From NCBI GenBank assembly GCA_945910425.1, contig CAMDYM010000006.1, positions 1 through 51,783 of the forward strand: a DNA stretch of 51,783 nucleotides, read 5' to 3'. The notes beneath the pieces are model-generated. The model searched no databases. It worked only from the letters and a program-made list of their open reading frames with translations, and was not told the DNA's origin. The stretch's first letter is position 1. The number at the start of each line of letters is the position of its first letter. This document shows, piece by piece, positions 1 through 9,037 of the stretch. Made by a program: the position numbers and the translations under genes. The DNA is from an uncultured Candidatus Melainabacteria bacterium (GTDB lineage Bacteria > Cyanobacteriota > Vampirovibrionia > Gastranaerophilales > Gastranaerophilaceae).

Positions 1-72
1 AACGGAATAACATGCGCCCTAAAAGCAAAAAACGACCCTGAATATTTTAACAAACTTGTCAAAAAACATTAA
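1..72 (+). CDS. 3' end of an unidentified protein gene (cut by the window edge)
   Basis: The first 23 codons form an open frame ending in TAA at 70-72, with residues ending in FNKLVKKH. The composition (charged, Lys-rich C-terminus) is typical of a real protein tail, but too little is present to name a family. The next gene on the same strand starts about 100 bases later. Confidence 0.45.
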   Translation, partial: NGITCALKAKNDPEYFNKLVKKH

Positions 73-169
73 TTTGACATTTCCCAAATAATCCTTAAAC
101 CTTTTGGAGGATACACAGAAAACAAAATTAAAGTAGAATGATAGTGTAATATGGGAGGCAGGTAAGAGC

Positions 170-931
170 ATGTTCTCTGAAATGATACAAGGATTATTAA
201 ATTCAGGCGGTAAGGCTGCTGCAATGCAGAGGGCTTCACAAATAAATAATTATGTAAAAAACGTTGACAGACAATTAAACCCACAAGCAAGAGCAAACAA
301 TGCACTTGATACAATTTATCCGCCAAGTGCTGAGAATGTACAATCCTTTGAAAAAGTTTTATCAAACTCCAAAAATGTTAACTTTGGCTCATTATTACTT
401 AATCCGAGCGCTTTAAACGTTAACGGAAATATTTATAACGACAATGATATTTCAACCGACAATATTACTAATGCAACGCTAAGACGTGCTATTCAGGAAG
501 TAAATGATGCAACAAGGGTATACAATCCCGACGCTGTAAATGCTTCAACAAACAAAAAATCACAACTTATAAATATGATAAACCAAGTTGCTAATAAACA
601 TGGCGTTGATGAAAGACTGGTACAAGCACTTATAAAACAAGAATCAGGATTTAATCCGAACGCTAAATCAAAAGCAGGAGCCTTAGGTTTAATGCAGTTG
701 ATGCCATCAACTGCAAAAGCATTAGGAGTAGCAGATCCGCTTAACCCGACCCAAAACGTAGAAGGCGGAGTAAAATACCTAAAATCTATGCTAAACAAAT
801 ATAACGGCAATGTAATTTTAGCACTTGCCGCATACAACGCAGGACCAAACGCGGTTGACAGATACTCAGGGGTTCCACCGTACAAAGAAACCCAAAATTA
901 TGTTAAAAATATCCTTGCAAACTATTTGTAA
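170..931 (+). CDS. Lytic transglycosylase (SLT domain)
   Basis: Predicted to cleave the MurNAc-GlcNAc bond of peptidoglycan, forming 1,6-anhydro-MurNAc. The SLT catalytic domain occupies about residues 133-253: the catalytic Glu is E158 in KQESGF, followed by ALGLMQLMP and the AYNAGPNAVD motif, all hallmarks of the soluble lytic transglycosylase family. Residues 1-130 are Asn/Ala-rich and match nothing I recognise. There is no hydrophobic Sec signal peptide, which is odd for an enzyme acting on the wall. The start is supported by GGAGG at 154-158, 11 bases before the ATG. It stands alone on the plus strand, convergent with the PLP-enzyme operon. The fold is certain; the export route and biological role (growth, lysis, secretion-system assembly) are not. 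Confidence 0.9.
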   Translation: MFSEMIQGLLNSGGKAAAMQRASQINNYVKNVDRQLNPQARANNALDTIYPPSAENVQSFEKVLSNSKNVNFGSLLLNPSALNVNGNIYNDNDISTDNITNATLRRAIQEVNDATRVYNPDAVNASTNKKSQLINMINQVANKHGVDERLVQALIKQESGFNPNAKSKAGALGLMQLMPSTAKALGVADPLNPTQNVEGGVKYLKSMLNKYNGNVILALAAYNAGPNAVDRYSGVPPYKETQNYVKNILANYL

Positions 932-953
932 GGAGAAGAAATAACTGTTATAC

Positions 954-979
954 GTCATTCCGGACTTGAGCTGGAATCA
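954..979. repeat. Dispersed palindromic repeat, copy 1 (GTCATTCCGGACTTGAGC...GGAATCA)
   Basis: The 26-base element has imperfect inverted ends ATTCCGG and CTGGAAT. The same core, GTCATTCnGAacTtgattCnGAATC, recurs inside the atp operon near 23118 and twice at 39228-39322. It lies between convergent genes here. This type of short dispersed palindrome is common in many bacterial genomes. Confidence 0.7.
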
Positions 980-1013
980 GTCATTATTAGGTTGTTCTGT
1001 TAGAGTTTGCTAC

Positions 1014-2051
1014 TTAAAACTTTGACAATGCATGTTGTAATTTATCAATCTTTTTATTATCCGTACCTATTCCGCATAACAGCATTGTTGATTTACTGTT
1101 TGTTTTTTCATCTTCGATATTAAAATCATCATAGAGAATTTGAGAAAGCTCTTCCCCGCTTAAGCCCGGGACTTTTACAAGAACTTTTGTCGGGTCATCT
1201 CCGAAAAATTCACAGCCTTTGCATTTAATACGCATATTATCGAGTCGATTGATAAGATTATCTATTTCTCTTTCGCCTTCATAAGAATCCAGATAATTTA
1301 TATTAGCCTCAATAGACGCCAATAAAGGATAAGAAGGTGAAGTTGTCATAAACATATCCAAAGCAGGTCTTACATCAATATCACAATTTGTATGTAATAA
1401 AGCTGTAGGATTTAACCCTCCTGCTGTTTTATGAAGCGACTGAACCGTAAAATCCGCAATATTAACAGCTGATAACGGTAATTGTTCCGAAAACGGATAC
1501 AAAGCTCCGTGCGCTTCATCCACAATCAAAAAAGCCTCATAACGTTCACATATTGCCTTAATTTCTTCAATATCTGAAATTATACCTTCATAAGTCGGAG
1601 AGGTTATAATAACTGTACTTATATTATAACGGCTCAAATAATACTCAATCACTTCGGGTTTAGTTTCTAACGGAACTCCCCAATCAGGATCAATTTCTAA
1701 ATCGTAAGTCAAAGCTCTGGCTCCTGCAAGCCTTACCGCATTAAAATGGCACGGATGAGAATTTGAAGCAATTAAAACCTTATCCCCAACATGTGTACAC
1801 GATAACACAGCAGCGATAATACCGCTTGTTGAGCCGTTAGTCAAAAAAGTTGTTGATGCGGTATGATAAACAGCCCGTGCTCGTAACTGGGCACGTTCAA
1901 GAGCTTCTTGCGGGTTTTGACATTCGGTTTCCGAGATATCATACCTATAAACATCTCGAAACGGCACAAATATCACTTTCTTTTGTCCGTGAGAAGGTGT
2001 AGTAAAACAAGTTTTATTATTTCTTTCTGATAAAAGCCTTAATAAACTCAT
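1014..2051 (-). CDS. PLP-dependent aminotransferase-fold enzyme of the Orn/Lys/Arg decarboxylase major-domain type
   Basis: Fold-type I pyridoxal-phosphate enzyme, 345 residues. An N-terminal TTPSHGQ motif resembles the TPGHK opening of Orn/Lys/Arg decarboxylases. DEAHG (178-182) supplies the Asp that contacts the pyridine nitrogen, and SLHKTAGG (205-212) contains the predicted Schiff-base lysine K208. It is much shorter than classical inducible decarboxylases (about 700 residues) and lacks their N-terminal wing and most of the C-terminal domain. It resembles the short arginine/lysine decarboxylase-like proteins seen in cyanobacteria and Firmicutes. The substrate cannot be read from sequence. 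It follows the PilZ gene by 8 bases, so they probably share a transcript. TTTTTATTC-rich bases just upstream show no strong independent Shine-Dalgarno; the ATG at 2051 is the first in frame after the PilZ stop. Confidence 0.8.
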   Translation of the reverse strand: MSLLRLLSERNNKTCFTTPSHGQKKVIFVPFRDVYRYDISETECQNPQEALERAQLRARAVYHTASTTFLTNGSTSGIIAAVLSCTHVGDKVLIASNSHPCHFNAVRLAGARALTYDLEIDPDWGVPLETKPEVIEYYLSRYNISTVIITSPTYEGIISDIEEIKAICERYEAFLIVDEAHGALYPFSEQLPLSAVNIADFTVQSLHKTAGGLNPTALLHTNCDIDVRPALDMFMTTSPSYPLLASIEANINYLDSYEGEREIDNLINRLDNMRIKCKGCEFFGDDPTKVLVKVPGLSGEELSQILYDDFNIEDEKTNSKSTMLLCGIGTDNKKIDKLQHALSKF

Positions 2052-2059
2052 CTGTCTGC

Positions 2060-2647
2060 CTATTTATTCTTGATTTCAACACTTCTTTTTGCACAGAACT
2101 GAGTTACAAACATCCTGTCAGCACTTGTATTAAACACAAATTGTCCTGATACAGTATAACCTTGTTGAGCTTTTTCAATTCTGATAGGCTGGAATGAACA
2201 ACTGATTGAAACTTCGTCAGTCAAAGGAAGGTTTAGTGCATAATTTCCTTCAATATTAAGGTTTTCAGCTGTTTTAAACTTCATACCACCTGCTGATATA
2301 TCAAGAGTAGAAATTTTATAAGATTTATTATCAAAAGCAATTTCCATATCAGTCATATATTTTATACGGGTATATTGACGTCTTTGCAGGAACTTATGTT
2401 TTGCAGGGCTTGCAATTACAAGAGTTTTGCCGTTGATTTCCTTTGCATAAGAATCAAAATGCAATTTACCATGACTTGTTTGAGTAAAAAATTCGCAGTA
2501 AGTATTTTCTAAAATCCCGTCAGGTTCATAATCAAGCTCCAATGTAAAATCGCCTGCTCTGACTTCTTTTACTCTGCCTTTATTTACAAACTTGTAATTT
2601 TGCGGAATCATTAAAATTTCCTGATTTTCAACAACTAATTCTCTCAT
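2060..2647 (-). CDS. PilZ-domain protein, YcgR-like c-di-GMP effector
   Basis: Predicted cyclic-di-GMP receptor of 195 residues. The C-terminal PilZ domain begins near residue 88 and carries both binding motifs, RRQYTR (89-94, RxxxR type) and DISAGG (116-121, D/NxSxxG type). The N-terminal 85 residues form a beta-rich region in the position of the YcgR/flagellar-brake N domain (PilZN). No membrane segment is present, so it is cytoplasmic. It heads a two-gene unit with the PLP enzyme. A TATAAT hexamer on the minus strand at 2687-2682 would put transcription start about 28 bases before the ATG, downstream of a strong terminator at 2722-2758. The output (motility, pilus, polysaccharide) is not evident. 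Confidence 0.85.
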   Translation of the reverse strand: MRELVVENQEILMIPQNYKFVNKGRVKEVRAGDFTLELDYEPDGILENTYCEFFTQTSHGKLHFDSYAKEINGKTLVIASPAKHKFLQRRQYTRIKYMTDMEIAFDNKSYKISTLDISAGGMKFKTAENLNIEGNYALNLPLTDEVSISCSFQPIRIEKAQQGYTVSGQFVFNTSADRMFVTQFCAKRSVEIKNK

Positions 2648-2721
2648 CTTTGCCCTTTCAAAAATATAACTATATAATGAAATTATACACCAACAAAAAT
2701 TTTAAGGCATAATGTTAAGAA

Positions 2722-2758
2722 ATAAAAAAAAAGCCCCTCCTTAAACAAAGAGAGGCAA
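2722..2758 (-). terminator. Rho-independent terminator (minus strand)
   Basis: Read on the minus strand, GCCTCTCTTTG pairs with AAGGAGGGGC (including G-U pairs) and is followed by nine T. No minus-strand protein gene precedes it, so it ends either a small RNA or an attenuated leader. Confidence 0.8.
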
Positions 2759-2847
2759 GCTGAGCAATCAGAAGAGTTGAGGATTTACATGTTTATAATA
2801 AATATTTTTTTTCACTGTTTCATTAGCTGAAATAGTAATCCTCAATA
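2722..2847 (-). ncRNA. Candidate structured small RNA upstream of the PilZ gene
   Basis: About 125 bases on the minus strand with no coding frame. The 5' part, GAGGATTAC (2843-2835), pairs with GTAAATCCTC (near 2788-2779), enclosing a small hairpin TTTCA-GCTAA-TGAAA. A single-stranded C/U-rich stretch follows, and the RNA ends at the strong terminator. I do not recognise a named RNA family; 6S RNA or a terminating leader of the PilZ gene are alternatives. Confidence 0.4.
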
Positions 2848-2926
2848 AAAAATATTAACTTAAAGCAGTATTTATTGATTTTTTGGCTAAATATATGATA
2901 ATATAATATAAAAGGAGTTTAAGATT

Positions 2927-3238
2927 ATGAAAAAGATTTTATTATTAACCGCAATTTTCGTAATGGGAACAGGAATAGCTAACGCATTTGAATATCTCGG
3001 ACCTATAAATGAAGGTAACAGAAATTTCGCACCGCTAAAACAACACCAGTTTGAAAAACAAGAAACCCTTGATTTTGTTAATAACCCGAATGAATACAAG
3101 GTAAAAAGAGAGAAAAAAGATGCTTATCTTGATCATCAGGAAGGGAAACAACAAATAAACAATAATCGTCCGACACAAGCGCCTATGGAATTTACAAAAG
3201 GTGAAGACGGGCAGATAAGAATACAAGGAATTAAATAA
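2927..3238 (+). CDS. Small exported protein of unknown function
   Basis: A 103-residue protein with a clear Sec signal peptide: MKK start, a hydrophobic core LLLTAIFVMGTGI and a likely cleavage after ANA (about residue 20). The mature part is hydrophilic, rich in Lys, Gln, Glu and Asn, with no membrane segment or Cys, so it is probably periplasmic or secreted. AAAAGGAG at about 2911-2918 gives a good ribosome binding site. It is a single-gene unit closed by a strong terminator at 3249-3286. No family is recognised. Confidence 0.8.
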   Translation: MKKILLLTAIFVMGTGIANAFEYLGPINEGNRNFAPLKQHQFEKQETLDFVNNPNEYKVKREKKDAYLDHQEGKQQINNNRPTQAPMEFTKGEDGQIRIQGIK

Positions 3239-3248
3239 GGTAAGTTAT

Positions 3249-3286
3249 GAAGGCGGTTTTGATAAATCAAAACCGCCTCATTTTTT
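3249..3286 (+). terminator. Rho-independent terminator
   Basis: GGCGGTTTTGAT pairs with ATCAAAACCGCC, followed by TCATTTTTT. It ends the small exported-protein gene and separates it from the convergent histidine kinase gene, whose stop lies within the T run. Confidence 0.9.
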
Positions 3287-4574
3287 AAAGCGTAACAGCC
3301 TCAAGTTGTTCTTCGTCAAATCTTTTCGGGTTAACAGGAATAATAAACCCAAAAGTATTTGATTGAGTTTTTAAACTTTCCGCTATAATTTCACCACCAT
3401 GAGCTTCTATTATTTTTTTAGACAAATACAATCCTAATCCGATACCGACTTTATTATACTTTTGAGAGTGAGAAACGTATTTTCTAAATAGCCCAAGCAT
3501 CACTTCAGGCTCTATATACGGACTGGAATTTATTACTCTAAATTCAAAATTATTCATATCGGATTTTAATTCAACACGAACAATAGTTCCTGAAAAAGCA
3601 TAACTAATCGCGTTAGAAAGAAGGTTTATAATAACCCGTTTTAATTCAATTTTATCCGCATTTACCCAATAATTTTTATCATTAAGTATACATTCGATAT
3701 TAATAGAATTTTCCCGAGCAAGGTTAGAAATTTCATTTATGCTTTCATGCAGTAATTCAAACATGTTAACCTTGCTGTAATTCAATTTTACTGCTCCGCT
3801 TTCAAACTCGCAGGTTGATATCAGGGTATAAACCATATCGTACATATAATGACAAGAATCCAGAGTCAAATTAAGCATTTCTTTTTGCGGTTCGTTAAAT
3901 TCACCCATCTGTCCGCTTAATAAAAGTTCCAAAGCCCTGACTTGAGCTATTGCAGGAGTCTTCAAATCATGGCTTAACGTTGCAATATAGGTTTCTCTTT
4001 GCTCTTGTATTCGTTTTTCCGCATCGATATTTCTTGAAAAAGTTGCTATAGCATAAATTTCCCCGTTTTTACTTTTCAACGGAGTTTTATGAACACTATA
4101 CCGGCTGTAATCACCGTTTTTAAGTTTTATAGTTTTTTCTATCTGGTAACATTTACCTGATGTTAAAACCTTATCAAGCTCTTTTAACTCTTCTTCTTTT
4201 AATATTTCAGGCGATATTTCAATATATTTTCCGTCGATTGTAACATCTATTCCTGTATTAAAAAACTTTTGAGCTCTTGCATTTCCAAATAAAAACTGCC
4301 CCTTTTTATCCTGGACATAAGATAACATTGGAGCATTATTTATTAAATCATATAAATGAGCATTATCATTAGTACTTTGATTTAGTAATACATACGCAAA
4401 AAGCAACTTTAACAATAGCAAAACCAATAAAAAGCCTAAGGCTAAATGAGTTGAAAGTAATGTATTATCTTTAACCAGACAGTATAAAAGAAATACAAAG
4501 ACCAAAACTGCTGCGCAATGTAAAAAATAAATCTTAAAATTTTTCATAACGCAGTTAAATTTAAACCATGTCAT
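3285..4574 (-). CDS. Membrane sensor histidine kinase with PAS domain
   Basis: Two-component sensor kinase, 429 residues. Two membrane segments (about 15-34 and 43-64) are separated by a very short loop, so it lacks a real periplasmic sensor. A cytoplasmic PAS domain follows at about 72-185 (YVQDKKGQFLFGNARA...), then the HisKA domain with phosphoacceptor H202 in LSHDLKTP. The HATPase_c domain has an N box (NLLSNAISYA) and a G box (GIGLGLYLSKKIIEAHGG). Sensing is therefore probably by PAS or within the membrane. The start is supported by GAGGTG 8-10 bases upstream and overlaps the end of the response regulator gene by 14 bases, implying translational coupling. An alternative ATG nine codons later has no ribosome binding site. 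Confidence 0.9.
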   Translation of the reverse strand: MTWFKFNCVMKNFKIYFLHCAAVLVFVFLLYCLVKDNTLLSTHLALGFLLVLLLLKLLFAYVLLNQSTNDNAHLYDLINNAPMLSYVQDKKGQFLFGNARAQKFFNTGIDVTIDGKYIEISPEILKEEELKELDKVLTSGKCYQIEKTIKLKNGDYSRYSVHKTPLKSKNGEIYAIATFSRNIDAEKRIQEQRETYIATLSHDLKTPAIAQVRALELLLSGQMGEFNEPQKEMLNLTLDSCHYMYDMVYTLISTCEFESGAVKLNYSKVNMFELLHESINEISNLARENSINIECILNDKNYWVNADKIELKRVIINLLSNAISYAFSGTIVRVELKSDMNNFEFRVINSSPYIEPEVMLGLFRKYVSHSQKYNKVGIGLGLYLSKKIIEAHGGEIIAESLKTQSNTFGFIIPVNPKRFDEEQLEAVTL

Positions 4575-5214
4575 ATTTTACACACCTCAACATTTGTTCT
4601 GCCATATCGGTTTTTGCAAGTTTTTTCAATATCGAATTAATATAAACATACAAATCCATTACTCCAATATTCAAAGAAAGTGCAATATCTTCTTTGCCAA
4701 CCCCTTGTAAAACCAAGCTTATAACATTAAGCTCGATTGGAGTCAAAACCTCTTTCAGATAATAATAATCCGTTTTTGGCAGAATACCGACTAACTTAAA
4801 AATCGTATGTAAAAACCTGAAATCAAACCAGTATCCGCCGTTAAAAACTATATTCATAATCTTTTCAAAATGATGAACATCTAAATCATTCAACGCAAAA
4901 GCATCAACATTTGCAAAAATAGAACCCAAAATCCCCTGTTCATGCAAATTTGGAACAACCATTATGATTTTCAATTCAGGATTAGCCCTTTTTAAGATAT
5001 TTGAAGCCTCAATACCGTTCATTTTTGGAAGCCACATATCTAAAAGGACCATATCAACTTTATTTTTAGAGATATATGCCAAAGCATCTTCCGCATTATC
5101 AAAATCCGCCCCGACTTTTACATTATTAATCATTTGACACATATATCTTTCTACTGTTCGTGTAAGGTTATAATCATCGACTATAACGACATTAATATCT
5201 TTTGATATTTCCAT
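4561..5214 (-). CDS. Response regulator, REC plus LuxR/NarL-type HTH, with atypical receiver
   Basis: DNA-binding response regulator of 217 residues and the obvious partner of the downstream kinase. The receiver (about 6-125) has the acidic pair D13-D14 and phosphoacceptor D59 in VLLDMWLPKMNG. However, the usual Thr/Ser after beta-4 is replaced by Val (V86/V87) and the usual Lys after beta-5 by Asn (ALND, N109). The C-terminal HTH (about 150-210) contains LTPIELNVISLVLQGVGKEDIA, matching the LuxR/FixJ type. Loss of the switch Thr/Ser and Lys suggests altered phosphorylation or switching. The targets are unknown. Confidence 0.85.
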   Translation of the reverse strand: MEISKDINVVIVDDYNLTRTVERYMCQMINNVKVGADFDNAEDALAYISKNKVDMVLLDMWLPKMNGIEASNILKRANPELKIIMVVPNLHEQGILGSIFANVDAFALNDLDVHHFEKIMNIVFNGGYWFDFRFLHTIFKLVGILPKTDYYYLKEVLTPIELNVISLVLQGVGKEDIALSLNIGVMDLYVYINSILKKLAKTDMAEQMLRCVKYDMV

Positions 5215-5325
5215 TTCTTCCAGCCTTTCAGGACTATAGTATTATTAAACACTAATTGTTTAATAAAAAAAATTGCCGAAGTTACCAATATAAAAATAGC
5301 CCGATTGTCATATGTAAAAAATAAA

Positions 5326-6378
5326 CTATTCTTGTTCGATTTGACAAGAAAAATCAGGACATTGTTTCATTTTATCTAAAATTTCATCAAAAGTCAGCAA
5401 TCCCGCAGTTGCACCAAATTCAGAAACCACACCGGCTGAATTAATAGACGCAGCAACAAGCGACTTTTCAATATTTGCATTAAATTTATACAACGCAGCA
5501 CAAAAAGTTGAAGCAAAAGCATCCCCTGCCCCTAATGTTGAAGTTACAGGAGAGTCAAAACAAGGACAATAATAGTAATTCTTACCATCGTAAGCATAAG
5601 CTCCTGCTCCGCCGTCTGTGATTACAATTATCTGATAATCACAAACCTTCAATTTATGAAACATCGATTTTAAATCAGGATGTACAAGCATATTTGAAAA
5701 CTTAACATCTTTCGTATCAGGACGAAGTTTAATTCCTGTTGCCATTGAAGCTTCTTCTTTATTTAAGACTACAATTTGAGCATACTCTAATATCTTTTTC
5801 AAATAATTAAAGCCTTTTTTAATACCTGTAGTTCCCGCATTAAAACATACATAAGTTTCGTTTTCTCTTGCAAATTTCACAATATCATCCAAAACTTTGT
5901 TACTGTCACCGTTTAGCGGTGCAATATATAATAATTTAGCTTTCTTAATCGCGTCAAAATCAATCTCTGATTTTTTAATATGCGCATTAGCACCTCTGTG
6001 AGCCAAAACAGTTCTATCGCCTTCAAAACTTGTTAAAATTATTGAAAAGCCCGTAGAATCATCCTTATCTTGGATTACGGAAGATAATTTTACATCAGTA
6101 TGCTTAAAAAATTCAAAAATACCGTTTGAGTAAATATCATCACCGACTTTAAATATAGCTCCTGTTTTGAAACCGAGATTAGCAAAGTTTGTTGCAGTAT
6201 TAACCCCTCCGCCTCCGACTTGAGATGCAAAATCTGTTATCTCAATCTTTGATCCGTACGGGTAACTCATAAAATCAGAACAACTGTCCTTCTTTCTGAC
6301 AGATACAATATTTGCATCATCACACTCTACAAAAACATCCATTGTTGCACTTCCGATTGTTATGATATCACTGCTCAT
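5326..6378 (-). CDS. PfkB-family carbohydrate/nucleoside kinase
   Basis: ATP-dependent kinase of the ribokinase/PfkB family, 350 residues. The N-terminal signature QVGGGGVNTATNFANLG (53-69) binds the sugar. The C-terminal signature TLGAGDAFAS (281-290) holds the catalytic Asp D286 and the GAGD anion hole. The overall length is slightly above typical ribokinases. The substrate (ribose, fructose, adenosine or similar) cannot be assigned. GGGAG ten bases upstream of the ATG supports the start. It appears to be a single gene, divergent from the large unknown gene at 6506. Confidence 0.9.
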   Translation of the reverse strand: MSSDIITIGSATMDVFVECDDANIVSVRKKDSCSDFMSYPYGSKIEITDFASQVGGGGVNTATNFANLGFKTGAIFKVGDDIYSNGIFEFFKHTDVKLSSVIQDKDDSTGFSIILTSFEGDRTVLAHRGANAHIKKSEIDFDAIKKAKLLYIAPLNGDSNKVLDDIVKFARENETYVCFNAGTTGIKKGFNYLKKILEYAQIVVLNKEEASMATGIKLRPDTKDVKFSNMLVHPDLKSMFHKLKVCDYQIIVITDGGAGAYAYDGKNYYYCPCFDSPVTSTLGAGDAFASTFCAALYKFNANIEKSLVAASINSAGVVSEFGATAGLLTFDEILDKMKQCPDFSCQIEQE

Positions 6379-6505
6379 AATTTATACTCCCTTTTCTTTG
6401 ATATTTTAACATAAAATATTAAATTATGTGAATTATTTATAAAACCAATAGCAAAAAAGAATCTTGAGAGAGCTTAGAACAAAGGACCAAAATAAGGAAA
6501 TTATA

Positions 6506-8977
6506 ATGAAAATACAATTTAACCCTCAAATCTACTCTTCTTACAATAAAAAACCATTATTAACAAAACAACAAATACCATCCCCACAAATAGCAAATTC
6601 TATAACCTACAACCCGATAACCTATAAAGATTTTAATATAAGTTTTGGCGCAAGAACCCCTGAGGACTTTTATGAATTTAACGCACAAAGTATGCCGTAT
6701 TCAATGAGAAATTACCTTAATTATAACAAAGAAGAGCGTAAACACATTCCGCCGGAACAAATAATGAACGAAGTTTTCAAATATCTTGATGATGCTAACG
6801 ATTTTGAAGATGTTAAAAAGAACTATTACCCTAATGAAGATTTATTTGCTAACCTGCATCCGCTAAGAAAAAATTCAAGAAAAGGTATTCTATCTGAAAT
6901 TAAAGTAGCAAGAGATTTAAGTGACACTCCGCTTTTGAAAAACGGCTCGGATGACTTTGGAATGTATCTTTTGAAAAAAATTTATAAAGAAGGCAAAACC
7001 CTTAAAGAAATAAATAAGGATTTCCTTGAAAAAGATATCAACGAAGAATATAAAGGCTTTATCACAGAACCTGTCACCTATGATACAACCGGCGCATACG
7101 GAATAAAATTCCCAAATATCGGATTTTGGCACTCTTTTATTGCAACCAGAGATGAATATAAAAAATTCTTCGTAAACCTTCCCAAAAATATGGTAGACCC
7201 AAACAGAACAGAAGCCAATTCAAAATCATCAAGCTCAAAAACAACATCAAAAGGACAAGAAACTGAAAAAGGTGAAACCAAAAGGACACCGAGAAAATAT
7301 AAAATAAAAGACTATCAGAAAAAACAACTGCAAAACGATATCAAAAAAACTAACGGCGATATTGATTCAACAACCGTTGAAAAAGCAGTAAGACGAAGAT
7401 TCAGCAAAGATGACCCTGAAGCATCTTTTATCATTAAATACTTAAGCCCGATAATGACCGTTGCAGCAGACAAGGTTCATTTGTCAGAAGAAATGAGATA
7501 TTTTAACGAATTTGATTCTAACCCGACAATGAAAAGATTTTGGAGTTCAAATCAGGAACTTTTAGACAACTACACCACAGCAATTACAGATACAATGGAA
7601 TTATTCGAAGATGTTTTTGGTGGAGGCGGGCTTATTCCAATAAACAATAACTATGAACAAATCACACCAAAAACAGAAAACCAAAAACCTATAGATTTTG
7701 TAACCCCTGAATTTATTGAGCTTCTGGATTATACTCAAACAATTAAACCAAACCGCGATAAACGATACGCAGAATACGATGAAATGCAAAAACAGTGGGA
7801 ACAACATTTTCTTGAGCGATACGGAGAAGTAAAAGAAGACGAAGTTATAAATAAATCCGCAACAAACGAGCCAAGTAATAATGAACCACATGAATTATCT
7901 TTTTCAGAAGTATTAGCTCAAAACCCGACAGCAAAAATATATTCATATAACATATGTGATACAGATGTAAAAATTGCTATAGACTCAAAAGAAATATTTG
8001 AGAAAAGTATTATTAACGAAGAACACCAAAATACACCTAAAAGTTATAGCGAAAAATTCGCAAGATTTGCGCTAAAACACCCTAAACTGACAGAAGATAT
8101 ACTATTAGGTTATGCAATTAATGTAAAAGACTTAATGCAAGGTAGTCTTTATTTCCCTAATGGTGTAAAGCGCACGGAAGAAGAACAAGAATTATTTAAC
8201 CAAAAAATCAAATCTGAAATAAAATCACAACTACCTTCCCAAGACGAAATTTTCGATGTCCTGACAGAAATACACGAAGACTTTGAAAAGAAATATCCTC
8301 AATTTACTAAAAGAGTAAAACAAGCAATCAGAGAATATTCTACCACCTTAAAAACTCCAAGCAAAGAATATTTAAAAACTCTGGTAGAAGAACGAATCCG
8401 CACTTTGAAAGAAGCAGGAATGCTTGACGAAAATGTCAGTGAAGAAGAAAAAATCCAAACAACAAAAAGAATGTATGAACGAGTAACAGAAAATATCAGA
8501 AATATGAAAAACCATGTGATAGGTTATATGGATATCAATGAACTTGAAGCAGGAATTTGGTTCTTAAAAATAGGAAGAGATAAAGAAAATACCGCTGAAA
8601 TAATGGATAATATATTACAAAAATATAATACCCCTTTGACAAAAAAAGAACAGATAAATATTCTTAACAAGTTTTTCAACATTATGGTAAATATGAATCC
8701 GGAAGATACAGAATATTACAATGCTCCTAACGTATCTCAAAGTTATCGAAGAACAATGAACGGTCTAAAATTAAAAGAAAATGCTAAAATAAAGAAAAAC
8801 ATAATTGAAATAATCTCTAAAAATATAATTACAAATGACAATACAACATTAAGATACCTTCTTGATGAAAATGGAGATAAAAATTTGCAAGAATCAATTG
8901 TAGAAACAGAAATAATTCCAATATTCCGTTATGAAAATCTTAGATTATTAGCTCAAGTAACAAATCATGATTTATAA
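6506..8977 (+). CDS. Large protein of unknown function with N-terminal ISFGA tag
   Basis: No family recognised, 823 residues. The frame is open from 6464, but ATG 6506 is chosen because AAGGAAA lies just before it and because MKI-type starts recur in tag-bearing neighbours. Residues 1-44 are polar and Asn/Gln/Tyr-rich, followed by ISFGA at 45-49, the motif seen in seven other proteins here. The rest is strongly charged (Lys/Glu) and probably helical, with a Ser/Thr/Lys-rich linker near residues 235-275. No membrane segment, signal peptide or Cys cluster is evident. The late part contains several EEE/KK-rich helices that may form coiled coils. It is monocistronic, ended by the bidirectional terminator at 8984-9015. 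Confidence 0.75.
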   Translation: MKIQFNPQIYSSYNKKPLLTKQQIPSPQIANSITYNPITYKDFNISFGARTPEDFYEFNAQSMPYSMRNYLNYNKEERKHIPPEQIMNEVFKYLDDANDFEDVKKNYYPNEDLFANLHPLRKNSRKGILSEIKVARDLSDTPLLKNGSDDFGMYLLKKIYKEGKTLKEINKDFLEKDINEEYKGFITEPVTYDTTGAYGIKFPNIGFWHSFIATRDEYKKFFVNLPKNMVDPNRTEANSKSSSSKTTSKGQETEKGETKRTPRKYKIKDYQKKQLQNDIKKTNGDIDSTTVEKAVRRRFSKDDPEASFIIKYLSPIMTVAADKVHLSEEMRYFNEFDSNPTMKRFWSSNQELLDNYTTAITDTMELFEDVFGGGGLIPINNNYEQITPKTENQKPIDFVTPEFIELLDYTQTIKPNRDKRYAEYDEMQKQWEQHFLERYGEVKEDEVINKSATNEPSNNEPHELSFSEVLAQNPTAKIYSYNICDTDVKIAIDSKEIFEKSIINEEHQNTPKSYSEKFARFALKHPKLTEDILLGYAINVKDLMQGSLYFPNGVKRTEEEQELFNQKIKSEIKSQLPSQDEIFDVLTEIHEDFEKKYPQFTKRVKQAIREYSTTLKTPSKEYLKTLVEERIRTLKEAGMLDENVSEEEKIQTTKRMYERVTENIRNMKNHVIGYMDINELEAGIWFLKIGRDKENTAEIMDNILQKYNTPLTKKEQINILNKFFNIMVNMNPEDTEYYNAPNVSQSYRRTMNGLKLKENAKIKKNIIEIISKNIITNDNTTLRYLLDENGDKNLQESIVETEIIPIFRYENLRLLAQVTNHDL

Positions 8978-8983
8978 AAAAAC

Positions 8984-9015
8984 AAAGAAACGGGAAAATC
9001 TTCCCGTTTCTTTTT
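8984..9015. terminator. Bidirectional Rho-independent terminator
   Basis: AAGAAACGGGAA pairs with TTCCCGTTTCTT around AATC, with T runs on both strands. It serves the convergent large unknown gene (+) and pnp (-). Confidence 0.9.
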
Positions 9016-9037
9016 ATCTGTTTAACCTATTAAAGAC

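Noticed and set aside
2722-2847. c-di-GMP riboswitch ahead of the PilZ gene
   Set aside because: None of the conserved GEMM core bases are visible; only generic stems and a terminator.
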